Positions 55,060 to 62,556 of a DNA stretch of 64,000 nucleotides are shown one piece after another; the stretch's first letter is position 1; every line of letters starts with the position of its first letter. The DNA comes from Flavobacterium sasangense DSM 21067 (GTDB taxonomy: Bacteria; Bacteroidota; Bacteroidia; Flavobacteriales; Flavobacteriaceae). The notes beneath the pieces are model-generated. The model was not told the origin of the DNA. It was given only the letters and a program-made list of their open reading frames with translations, and made no database searches. The position numbers and the translations under genes are program-made. The stretch lies in NCBI RefSeq assembly GCF_000686885.1, contig NZ_KK366033.1, positions 1 through 64,000 on the forward strand, in the 5' to 3' direction.

Positions 55060-56349
55060 TTATTTGGATTGCAGCACTTCAAACATTGCTTTTGCTTTCA
55101 ACAAACATTCTTCGTACTCCATTTCTGGAATTGCTTGAGAAGTTATAGCACTTCCAACAGAAAAAGATAAATATTGATTTTTTGAATTGTACAAAATACT
55201 TCGAATTACGACATTAAAATCGAAATCGCCAGTTGGAGTAAAATAACCCACTGCCCCACTGTATAATCCGCGCTTGGTTTCTTCTAATTTTTCAATGATT
55301 TGCATGGCTGAAATTTTGGGTGCTCCCGTCATGCTTCCCATTGGAAAAGTGGTTCTTAGAATTTCGATGGGTGAAGTGGTATTTTCAACTTCCGAAACAA
55401 TTGTTGAAATCATTTGGTGGACTTGCTTAAAAGTGTAAATCTGACACAATTCTTCCACTTGAACGCTTCCTTTTGTGGCGGTGTGCGATAAATCATTTCG
55501 GACTAAATCGACAATCATGATGTTTTCTGAACGCTCTTTTTCGTTTTGAGCTAAATCTGATTTTAATTGTTCGTCTTGTTTTACATCAAAACTTCTTCTT
55601 GCCGTTCCTTTTATAGGTTGGGAAGTAACTTTTAAACCTTCTTTTCGCAAATAACGTTCTGGTGAAGCGGAAAGCAAATACTGAAAATTATTCTTGAAAT
55701 ACACCGCAAATGGTGGTTCCGAAATAGCATTCAGTTTTTGATAGATTTCCAAAGGTTCAATTTGAGCATTTTCGGCATAAAATTCCATACAAAAATTCGC
55801 TTCGTAAATGTCGCCACGATGAATGTGTTCGAGCATTTTGGACACTTTGGAAAGATAATTTTCTTTTGAGATGCGTTGTTTTATGGTAATCGGTGATGGG
55901 TAATGGTTAATGGGTGCGATAGATATGATTTCTTCAAAATCAGCCTCCATTTCCTCATCGCATAATCTCAAATACTGAATTTCAACTTCATTCCCTTTAA
56001 TCAAAAACAACTTTTTAGGTTGAAAAAAAAACAAATCTGGGAATTCTAATCCGTCAAAATTGTTGGAATTTAAAGCTTCGGTATCGTTTTTTAAATCGTA
56101 GGACAAATAACCAAACAACCAATCTTTCGTTTGGCTTTGGTACTGATACAAATCTTGAAACGCATTTTCGTAATCGGTTTTAATCGAAGTAAAAGCATCC
56201 ACAGCCAAAACCGAATCGTAACTCGAATACTTTTGATGATACTGATTCGAATCTAAAAAAACAACTTCTCTGTGTTGGTTAGCCCAATGCAAAAGTTGGT
56301 TTTTAAAGTTGGAAAAGGGCGATATATCTTTTGTAATTACTGTTCTCAA
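55060..56349 (-). CDS. pabB: Aminodeoxychorismate synthase component I
   Basis: Converts chorismate to aminodeoxychorismate for folate. The chorismate-binding domain (about 150-420) shows HIHRGDIYEANFC, KGTARRSF, ENIMIVDLVRNDLSHTATKGSV, GSMTGAPKISAMQIIE and YSGAVGYF. No ATG starts this frame: only TTG codons are available. TTG at 56349 gives the usual 'RTVITKDISPF' N-terminus (429 residues); TTG at 56409 is the longest alternative. The partner glutamine amidotransferase PabA gene is not adjacent. The mechanism uses ammonia or a PabA partner. Confidence 0.9.
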   Translation of the reverse strand: MRTVITKDISPFSNFKNQLLHWANQHREVVFLDSNQYHQKYSSYDSVLAVDAFTSIKTDYENAFQDLYQYQSQTKDWLFGYLSYDLKNDTEALNSNNFDGLEFPDLFFFQPKKLFLIKGNEVEIQYLRLCDEEMEADFEEIISIAPINHYPSPITIKQRISKENYLSKVSKMLEHIHRGDIYEANFCMEFYAENAQIEPLEIYQKLNAISEPPFAVYFKNNFQYLLSASPERYLRKEGLKVTSQPIKGTARRSFDVKQDEQLKSDLAQNEKERSENIMIVDLVRNDLSHTATKGSVQVEELCQIYTFKQVHQMISTIVSEVENTTSPIEILRTTFPMGSMTGAPKISAMQIIEKLEETKRGLYSGAVGYFTPTGDFDFNVVIRSILYNSKNQYLSFSVGSAITSQAIPEMEYEECLLKAKAMFEVLQSK

Positions 56350-56420
56350 AATTGGAAAATTTACTTCGTAAAAGTACAACAAAAAAATAGTTGTTGGAAA
56401 ATGGTTCAAATGTTAAAATT

Positions 56421-56434
56421 TGGCACGGTTTTTA
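56421..56434 (+). promoter_or_regulatory. TGGCAC-N5-TTA, weak sigma-54-like element upstream of the DUF4349 gene
   Basis: TGGCACG at 56421-56427 followed by TTA at 56432-56434 has the -24/-12 spacing of sigma-54 promoters but lacks the G of the -12 TTGC. It is the same 5' half seen at dnaK. Offered as a candidate only. Confidence 0.3.
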
Positions 56435-56458
56435 TTCTTGCCTCAACAACTAACCCGT

Positions 56459-56535
56459 TAAAAATTCATTTTTATTGATTCTAAAACTACACGTATTAAA
56501 AACAATTAATCAATAACTTTAAAAATGAATTTTTA
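56459..56535. promoter_or_regulatory. Twin palindromes TAAAAAT-NN-ATTTTTA flanking the DUF4349 leader
   Basis: TAAAAATTCATTTTTA (56459-56474) and its exact reverse complement (56520-56535) are each palindromic and also pair with each other across 45 bases. The second copy ends on the A of the start codon at 56535. This could be two operator copies, or a hairpin that occludes the start codon in the mRNA. Confidence 0.5.
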
Positions 56536-57428
56536 TGAACAAAAACACCAAAATCGTATTGACTTTGCTAGCGTTTGGCTTAGTCTTATCTTGTAAAGAA
56601 TCGGCTTCAAAAGAAAACGCCGCTTACATGGAAGAAGCTGCAACCGATAGCACAAGTGTTATTTCTTCCTCAGCCACCGTTGAAAACAAAAACAGTAATC
56701 AAAAGTTTGTGAGAACAGCTGATGTCAAATTTAAAGTCAAGAATGTCGCCAAATCGACTTATGCCATTGAAGATGCGACAACAAAATTTGGTGGATTTGT
56801 AACGTATACCAATCTTCAAAGCAACATTTACAACGAAGACCGAACCAAAGTGAGTCAGGATAGCACTTTAGTAACAACCAAATATAAAGTAGACAATAAC
56901 ATCACGATTCGTGTTCCGAATACGAAAATGGATACGGTGATTAAAACCATTGCGAAACAAATTCACTTTTTGGATTATCGCATCATAAAAGCAGATGATG
57001 TTTCCTTACAAATGTTATCCAATGAATTAGCTCAGAAAAGAAGTAATTCATCTGAAAAACGTTTGGCAAATGCAATTGATTCGAAAGGAAAGAAACTAAA
57101 TCAAGTTGTCGATGCCGAAGCAACCTTAGAAGCAAAAAAAGAACAAAATGATGCTTCAAAATTGCAGAATTTATCACTTCAAGACCAAGTGAACTTTAGT
57201 ACGTTAACGCTAAACATTTACCAAGACGAAAGCATCAAACAAGAAATGGTGGCTAATGAAAAAAGCATCAACGCTTACCGACCAAATATTGGATTACAAA
57301 TTTGGGATAGTGTAAAAACGGGCTGGTTTATGTTGGAAAATATTATTTCTTTTCTTGTGGTACTTTGGCCATTTGCGTTGATTGGGTTTTTAGGATTTTT
57401 GGGATATAAAAAGTTTTTGAAAAAGTAA
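56535..57428 (+). CDS. DUF4349 lipoprotein
   Basis: A 297-residue lipoprotein (lipobox VLSC, Cys near residue 20) with a DUF4349 domain. The visible pattern is FVRTADVKFKVKNVAKSTYAIEDATTKFGGFV, NITIRVPNTKMDTVIKTIA, a central coiled-coil (SNELAQKRSNSSEKRLANAI...), STLTLNIYQDE, and a C-terminal transmembrane helix (IISFLVVLWPFALIGFLGF). Family members may act in envelope stress or membrane organisation; the role is not defined. Its leader has paired palindromes over the start codon. Confidence 0.87.
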   Translation: MNKNTKIVLTLLAFGLVLSCKESASKENAAYMEEAATDSTSVISSSATVENKNSNQKFVRTADVKFKVKNVAKSTYAIEDATTKFGGFVTYTNLQSNIYNEDRTKVSQDSTLVTTKYKVDNNITIRVPNTKMDTVIKTIAKQIHFLDYRIIKADDVSLQMLSNELAQKRSNSSEKRLANAIDSKGKKLNQVVDAEATLEAKKEQNDASKLQNLSLQDQVNFSTLTLNIYQDESIKQEMVANEKSINAYRPNIGLQIWDSVKTGWFMLENIISFLVVLWPFALIGFLGFLGYKKFLKK

Positions 57429-57433
57429 GAAAT

Positions 57434-57457
57434 AAGCCATCGGGAAACTGATGGTTT
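57434..57457 (+). terminator. Terminator after the DUF4349 gene
   Basis: The imperfect stem AAGCCATC/GATGGTTT (one G-T pair) around an 8-nt loop is followed by a T-run, 5 bases past the stop. Confidence 0.65.
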
Positions 57458-57512
57458 TTTGTTTAATAATTTCATTATCTTTGAAATAACTAACCAAAAA
57501 ACTATTCAAATT

Positions 57513-57887
57513 ATGAAAATTGCAACTATTATTGTTCGTGTGCTTTTAGGAGCTTTGATGCTTTTTGCTTCTATTTCTTATTTCTTCAATTTAGGAGAAC
57601 AACCTGTACCAACTGGTGATATGGCTACTTTAATGGGAGGATTGATGGCTTCAAAATACATGTTTCCATTGGTAAAATCAATAGAATTAATTGCGGGTTT
57701 AATGCTTGTGAGTGGAAAATTTATCAAATTAGGAACTCTTTTATTGTTACCCATTTCAGTAAATATTTTTCTAATTCATACTGTAACGCAAGTATCTGAT
57801 TTACCTGTTGCTATATTTGTTTTAGCTGCTAATGTGTTTTTAATTTATGCCAATTGGGATGGTTTTAAAGAAATTGTAAAAGCATAA
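57513..57887 (+). CDS. DoxX-family membrane protein
   Basis: A 124-residue integral membrane protein with four predicted helices. DoxX-like marks are IIVRVLLGALMLFASISYFF, the SKYMFPLVKSIELIAGLMLV helix and the ILPISVNIFLIHTV stretch. DoxX relatives form thiosulfate:quinone oxidoreductase subunits or act in redox stress; this one is of the small generic kind. The ATG at 57513 follows a plausible leader; the in-frame start at 57459 would begin inside the upstream terminator's T-run. Confidence 0.82.
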   Translation: MKIATIIVRVLLGALMLFASISYFFNLGEQPVPTGDMATLMGGLMASKYMFPLVKSIELIAGLMLVSGKFIKLGTLLLLPISVNIFLIHTVTQVSDLPVAIFVLAANVFLIYANWDGFKEIVKA

Positions 57888-58064
57888 TTTTAAAAATAAA
57901 ACAAATAAAAATCCCAAAATATACTAGAGCTTTTTTGTTTATAACATAGTATTGATTATAATATTGTGTTTTATTTTTTTATTTTAAGAAAAAGATAAAC
58001 TGATATTTGTCATACATAAACAAGTTAGCAGTAACCTTATTCCAAAATTGTGCAAAAAGAATAT

Positions 58065-58895
58065 ATGAGAAAAATATTAACCCTATTGCTAACACTTTTT
58101 TTGATTATATCTTGTCAAAAAGAAAATGACTCTTTCCTTCTAAAAGCTAAAAATTCAGGTTTAGATAGTATAGAAACAATTTTAGGTGAAATTTCCACTA
58201 AAGATATAAACTGCTTAAAATCAATTGACTCTGCACAAGAAAAAATAGAAAAAGATAGCTTAACCTATTATGTTATACCTGTAGGATCATATTATAGATA
58301 TTTAGATGAGTTAAAAAAATTATTAAAACCTCATGGAATAGATTGTGAGGTTCTTTCAACTTCATGTATTGTTCATGACAAAGAAAGAAGATATTGTTAT
58401 GAAGAATATATGAATCAAACTGTAAAAAATAAATTCAAAAAAGGTTTCTTAGATAGTTTAGAAGTAAAAGCTGATAGGATTTATATCAATAAAAATATAG
58501 ATAAAGTTTTTAGTGTTTTGGACACTTATGATAAAACAATCTTTTATCCAAAAGCAAAGTCTGTTGAAACCCAAGATGATGATGTTATTGAAGATTTCTT
58601 TGCAAATTTTAAATATCCTGAAGGATTTATTTTCAAGCACGATTATTACATTGGACGAAGTAATGTTGAATTTAATTTATTCAAAGATGGAACGATTAGA
58701 AATTTGACAATAGAAACAAAATTTGAAAACTCAAATAATAATAAATATATACCATATTTGGAAAATAGAATAAAGCAATTCATACTTGAAACCAAATGGG
58801 TGGCAAGAAAACAAAGAGGTATAACTGTTAACGGTGGATTAGGATTATGGTTTTTATATGAAAAGGATACTGCTAAAAGTGGTTTGGCTCAATAG
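58065..58895 (+). CDS. Lipoprotein of unknown function
   Basis: A 276-residue lipoprotein (MRKILTLLLTLFLIISC lipobox). The mature part is helical at first, with four cysteines (the pairs CEVLSTSC and the C of RRYC), then strand-rich, ending at KSGLAQ. No family is recognised. The ATG at 58065 gives a clean signal sequence; an in-frame GTG at 58050 is less likely. It stands alone between DoxX and lpdA, is flanked by odd intergenic DNA, and its codon use looks more AT-rich than its neighbours, features that fit a recently acquired gene. Confidence 0.75.
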   Translation: MRKILTLLLTLFLIISCQKENDSFLLKAKNSGLDSIETILGEISTKDINCLKSIDSAQEKIEKDSLTYYVIPVGSYYRYLDELKKLLKPHGIDCEVLSTSCIVHDKERRYCYEEYMNQTVKNKFKKGFLDSLEVKADRIYINKNIDKVFSVLDTYDKTIFYPKAKSVETQDDDVIEDFFANFKYPEGFIFKHDYYIGRSNVEFNLFKDGTIRNLTIETKFENSNNNKYIPYLENRIKQFILETKWVARKQRGITVNGGLGLWFLYEKDTAKSGLAQ

Positions 58896-59056
58896 CTCCA
58901 TTTACCTTAAACAACAACGTTCGATTTTACGCTGGAAAATCTTATCTTGACAAGAAATAATCGTTCCACGAAGTCGCTACTGCGCCAAGCCGCGGAACTT
59001 TAAAAATCAACTTAAAAAAGCTATTTATGGCTACTCGCTATTATTAAAGTATAACA
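58896..59056. other. Unexplained intergenic stretch with a GC-rich inverted repeat
   Basis: No ORF, promoter or tRNA is visible. The block 58961-58998 is unusually GC-rich for this genome and forms a partial stem (GTTCC at 58963-58967 with GGAAC at 58994-58998, extended by CG/CG past one mismatch). It resembles neither a terminator nor a known ncRNA. Confidence 0.4.
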
Positions 59057-59090
59057 AAAAATCCCAAACTCTTAAGAATTTGGGATTTTT
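59057..59090 (-). terminator. Terminator of lpdA
   Basis: The stem AAAAATCCCAAA/TTTGGGATTTTT has a 10-nt loop, 20 bases past the lpdA stop on the minus strand. Confidence 0.88.
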
Positions 59091-59110
59091 GATATAATAA
59101 CTTATCTTAA

Positions 59111-60514
59111 TTACACGTGTAATGCTCTGTTATCAGTTGCTGCTAATGCTGCTTCTTTGATAGCTTCTGCAAACGTTGGGTGTGCATGTGACATTCTTGA
59201 AATATCCTCTGCACTTGCTCTGAATTCCATTGCTGTAACAGCTTCTGCAATTAAATCAGCACATCTTGCTCCAATCATGTGAACTCCTAAAACCTCATCT
59301 GTTTTTGCATCGGCTAAGATTTTTACAAATCCGTCAGTGTCTCCTCCTGCTCTAGCTCTTCCTAAGGCTTTGAATGGGAAACTTCCTGCTTTGTAAGCTA
59401 CACCATCAGCTTTTAATTGCTCTTCTGTTTTTCCAACAGCTGCAACTTCTGGCCAAGTGTAAACAACACCAGGAATTAAATTGTAATCGATATGAGGTTT
59501 TTGACCTGCTAAAATTTCAGCAACCATAACACCTTCTTCTTCCGCTTTGTGTGCTAACATCGCTCCACGAACTACGTCACCAATTGCATAAATTTTTGAA
59601 GCCGAAGTTTGTAAATGATCGTTTACTTCGATTTGACCTCTTTCGGTAACTTTTACTCCTGCTTTTTCAGCGTTTAATCCATCTGTATAAGGACGACGAC
59701 CTACAGAAACTAATGAATAATCCCCTTCTAACGTGATGATTTCTCCTTTAGCATTTTCTGCTTTAACCGTTACAACATCTCCAGCTCTTTCTACTGATTG
59801 AACTTTGTGAGACGTATAGAATTTCATGCCTTGTTTCTTCAATACTTTAGTCAACTCTTTTGATAAAGCAGCGTCCATTCCTGGAATAATTCTGTCCATG
59901 AATTCAACAACAGAAACTTGCGCTCCTAAACGTAAATACACTTGACCTAATTCGATTCCGATAACACCACCACCAATAATTACTAAATGTTTTGGAACTT
60001 CTTTTAGTTTCAAAGCTTCAGTAGAAGTAATGATTCTTTCTTTATCTAATTTGATAAATGGCAAGCTAGAGGGTTTAGAACCTGTAGCAATAATAATATT
60101 TTTTGATTCGATGATTTCCGAAGAACCATCTTCTTTAGTCACTTTTACAGAAGTAGCACTTTCAAACGAACCTACTCCATTGAAAACAGTGATATTGTTT
60201 TTATCCATTAAGAATTTTACACCACCCGAAGTTTGATCTACAACTGCTTGTTTACGAGCAATCATTTTTTCTAAATTCACTTTTACATCTCCCGAAACTT
60301 CAATTCCGTGGTCTGCAAAGTGTTGTAACTCTTCATAATGATGCGAAGATGCTAATAATGCTTTCGATGGAATACATCCTACATTTAAACACGTTCCTCC
60401 AAGAGTTGAATATTTTTCAATAATAGCTGTTTTAAAACCTAATTGGGCACAACGGATAGCTGAAACATATCCTCCAGGGCCAGAACCAATAATGGTTACA
60501 TCAAATTGACTCAT
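59111..60514 (-). CDS. lpdA: Dihydrolipoyl dehydrogenase
   Basis: The E3 subunit that reoxidises lipoyl groups of pyruvate, 2-oxoglutarate or other 2-oxo-acid dehydrogenase complexes and glycine cleavage. The 467-residue flavoprotein has the FAD motif GSGPGGYVSA at the N-terminus, the redox disulfide in GGTCLNVGCIPSK, the NAD motif GGGVIGIELGQ, and the active-site base in HAHPTFAEAIKEA. The protein is normal length. It is monocistronic here; no dehydrogenase E1 or E2 genes are adjacent. Confidence 0.98.
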   Translation of the reverse strand: MSQFDVTIIGSGPGGYVSAIRCAQLGFKTAIIEKYSTLGGTCLNVGCIPSKALLASSHHYEELQHFADHGIEVSGDVKVNLEKMIARKQAVVDQTSGGVKFLMDKNNITVFNGVGSFESATSVKVTKEDGSSEIIESKNIIIATGSKPSSLPFIKLDKERIITSTEALKLKEVPKHLVIIGGGVIGIELGQVYLRLGAQVSVVEFMDRIIPGMDAALSKELTKVLKKQGMKFYTSHKVQSVERAGDVVTVKAENAKGEIITLEGDYSLVSVGRRPYTDGLNAEKAGVKVTERGQIEVNDHLQTSASKIYAIGDVVRGAMLAHKAEEEGVMVAEILAGQKPHIDYNLIPGVVYTWPEVAAVGKTEEQLKADGVAYKAGSFPFKALGRARAGGDTDGFVKILADAKTDEVLGVHMIGARCADLIAEAVTAMEFRASAEDISRMSHAHPTFAEAIKEAALAATDNRALHV

Positions 60515-60611
60515 GATTGTATATAAAGTTTGTTGTTTGACTTAAATTCGGATACAAAAGTAACGCTTTTTGAATTAATTCTTTGTTACTTTTTTGGTAA
60601 ATTATTATAGC

Positions 60612-61067
60612 TTAGTTTAAAGTAAAAGCGGTTGTATATTTTACTTCTCCAATCATAAAAGAACTATGCGTACTTCCGATATGCTGCAAACCAGTAAGTT
60701 TCGTAACCATGAACTCACGATACTCTTCCATATCTTTTACATTTACTTTTAAAATGTAATCATAATCGCCGCTTACGTGATAGCATTCTGAAACTTCGGT
60801 TAATTTTACTACTTCACTTTCAAATGTTGTAATAAAGTCTTTTGTGTGTTGATTAAGCTTAATGTGGCAAAAAACCACGAAAGATTTGTCTAATTTAACT
60901 CGGTCTAAAAGCGCTACGTATTTGGTAATTACTCCTTCTCTTTCTAATTTTTTAATACGTTCGTAAACAGCCGTTACGGAAAGGTTTAATAATAAGGAAA
61001 GCTCCTTAGTTGTCCTTTTTGTGTCTTCTTGCAGAAAACCTAAAAGTTTTTTGTCGATTGCGTCCAT
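60612..61067 (-). CDS. Lrp/AsnC-family transcriptional regulator
   Basis: A 151-residue regulator with an N-terminal winged helix (LLGFLQEDTKRTTKELSLLLNLSVTAVYERIKKLEREGVITKY) and a C-terminal RAM domain (about 70-140) that binds amino acids and makes octamers. It is divergent from a methionine gamma-lyase-like gene; Lrp members often regulate an adjacent amino-acid enzyme and themselves. On the minus strand CAAATGTA at 61102-61109 reads TACATTTG, its -7 box, 34 bases from the start. Confidence 0.93.
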   Translation of the reverse strand: MDAIDKKLLGFLQEDTKRTTKELSLLLNLSVTAVYERIKKLEREGVITKYVALLDRVKLDKSFVVFCHIKLNQHTKDFITTFESEVVKLTEVSECYHVSGDYDYILKVNVKDMEEYREFMVTKLTGLQHIGSTHSSFMIGEVKYTTAFTLN

Positions 61068-61189
61068 TGGTTAGTTGTGTTGTTTGTTTTTTAGTTGTCA
61101 GCAAATGTAACTAAAACGAATAAATAACAGAAATAAAAACTACAACTTTAACTAAATTTAGAATAAAAATCTAATTTTAATTTCAAGTA

Positions 61190-61220
61190 TTGAATAATAG
61201 TTTGCCAAATTATATTTTTG
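61190..61220 (+). promoter_or_regulatory. Promoter of the methionine gamma-lyase-like gene
   Basis: TTG at 61190-61192, 20 bases, then TATTTTTG at 61213-61220 match the Bacteroidota promoter, 30 bases before the start codon. It lies in the region shared with the divergent Lrp gene. Confidence 0.6.
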
Positions 61221-61250
61221 ATTTAAAATAAACAACTAAACTTTAAAATT

Positions 61251-62453
61251 ATGGAAAAATTTAATCCGGCAGATCGTATACAAGATTTACAATATTTCGG
61301 AGAATTTGGTGGTGTAAATCCATCGATTTCAGATAGTTCAACCTACACATTTCTTTCAGCAAAAACAATGTTTGATACCTTTGAAGGTAATGCTGAAGGT
61401 TGTTATTTATATTCACGTCATTCATCTCCAAGTAATTTATATTTAGACAAAGCACTAGCTGCAATGGAAGGAACAGAATCGGCTAATGTGGCAGCTTCTG
61501 GAATGGGCGCTATCACTCCTACTCTTTTGCAATTGTGTGGAAATGGCGACCATATTGTTTCAAGTAGAACCATTTACGGTGGAACTTACGCCTTTTTAAA
61601 GAATTTCGTTCCAAGAATGGGCATCAAAACTACATTTGTAGATATTACAAAATTAGACGTAGTTGAAGCAGCTATTACTCCAAATACAAAAGTTTTATAC
61701 TGCGAAACAGTAAGTAATCCTTTACTAGAGGTTGCGGATATTGCTTCATTAGCTAAAATTGCCAAAAAACACAACATCAAATTAGTAGTTGATAATACTT
61801 TTTCACCTTTATCAGTTGCTCCAGCAAAATTAGGTGCTGATATTGTGATTCACTCGTTAACAAAATACATCAACGGAAGTAGCGATACAGTTGGTGGTGT
61901 GGTTTGTGCGTCTCAAGAATTCATCAACAGTTTAAAAAATGTAAACGACGGAGCTAGTATGCTTTTAGGTCCAACAATGGATAGTTTACGTTCGGCTTCT
62001 GTGATGAAAAACTTAAGAACGTTACACATCAGAATGAAACAACACAGCCACAATGCAATGTATTTAGCTAACAAATTTGAAGCGGACGGAATCAAAACGG
62101 TTTATCCAGGATTAGCAAGTCACCCAAGTCATGAAATTTACAAAACCATGATTAATCAAGAGTACGGATTTGGTGGAATGATGACGATTGACGTTGGAAG
62201 TTTAGATAAAGCCAATGCGTTAATGGAATTAATGCAAGAAAGAAACTTAGGTTACTTAGCAGTAAGTTTAGGATTCTACAAAACGTTATTCAGTGCCCCT
62301 GGAACTTCAACTTCATCAGAAATTCCATTAGAAGAACAAGCAGAAATGGGCTTAACCGATGGTTTAATTCGTTTTTCAATTGGTTTAGATAACGATATTG
62401 AAAGAACGTATCAAATGATGAGACAATGTATGGTAGAATTAGGAGTTTTATAA
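61251..62453 (+). CDS. PLP-dependent trans-sulfuration enzyme, methionine gamma-lyase-like
   Basis: A 400-residue enzyme of the Cys/Met metabolism PLP family. Marks: YSRHSSPSNLYLDKALAAMEGTESANVAASGMGAI (PLP phosphate and ring contacts), DNTFSPLSVAP with the pyridine Asp, and the Schiff-base Lys205 in SLTKYINGSSDTVGG. The likely reaction is breakdown of methionine to methanethiol, 2-oxobutyrate and ammonia, though O-acetylhomoserine sulfhydrylases and cystathionine lyases share the fold and the decisive Cys near residue 115 is not obvious. The divergent Lrp gene suggests regulation by an amino acid. Confidence 0.9.
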   Translation: MEKFNPADRIQDLQYFGEFGGVNPSISDSSTYTFLSAKTMFDTFEGNAEGCYLYSRHSSPSNLYLDKALAAMEGTESANVAASGMGAITPTLLQLCGNGDHIVSSRTIYGGTYAFLKNFVPRMGIKTTFVDITKLDVVEAAITPNTKVLYCETVSNPLLEVADIASLAKIAKKHNIKLVVDNTFSPLSVAPAKLGADIVIHSLTKYINGSSDTVGGVVCASQEFINSLKNVNDGASMLLGPTMDSLRSASVMKNLRTLHIRMKQHSHNAMYLANKFEADGIKTVYPGLASHPSHEIYKTMINQEYGFGGMMTIDVGSLDKANALMELMQERNLGYLAVSLGFYKTLFSAPGTSTSSEIPLEEQAEMGLTDGLIRFSIGLDNDIERTYQMMRQCMVELGVL

Positions 62454-62476
62454 TTCTAGCAAAATAATTTCAATAG

Positions 62477-62502
62477 AATCCGATTTAGCAATGAATCGGA
62501 TT
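62477..62502 (+). terminator. Terminator after the methionine gamma-lyase-like gene
   Basis: The stem AATCCGATT/AATCGGATT around an 8-nt loop is followed by six or more T residues, 24 bases past the stop. Confidence 0.88.
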
Positions 62503-62519
62503 TTTTTGTAACAAATACG

Positions 62520-62527
62520 TAACTTTG
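62520..62527 (+). promoter_or_regulatory. -7 box of the DPP IV-like gene
   Basis: TAACTTTG is an exact TAnnTTTG match 29 bases before the start codon. No TTG lies 19-21 bases upstream. Confidence 0.45.
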
Positions 62528-62556
62528 AACTCTAATACACAATTAATTTACCTGTA

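Noticed and set aside
61068..61250. SAM riboswitch ahead of the methionine gamma-lyase-like gene
   Set aside because: No hairpin series or conserved SAM core is visible; the region is AT-rich and explained by two divergent promoters.
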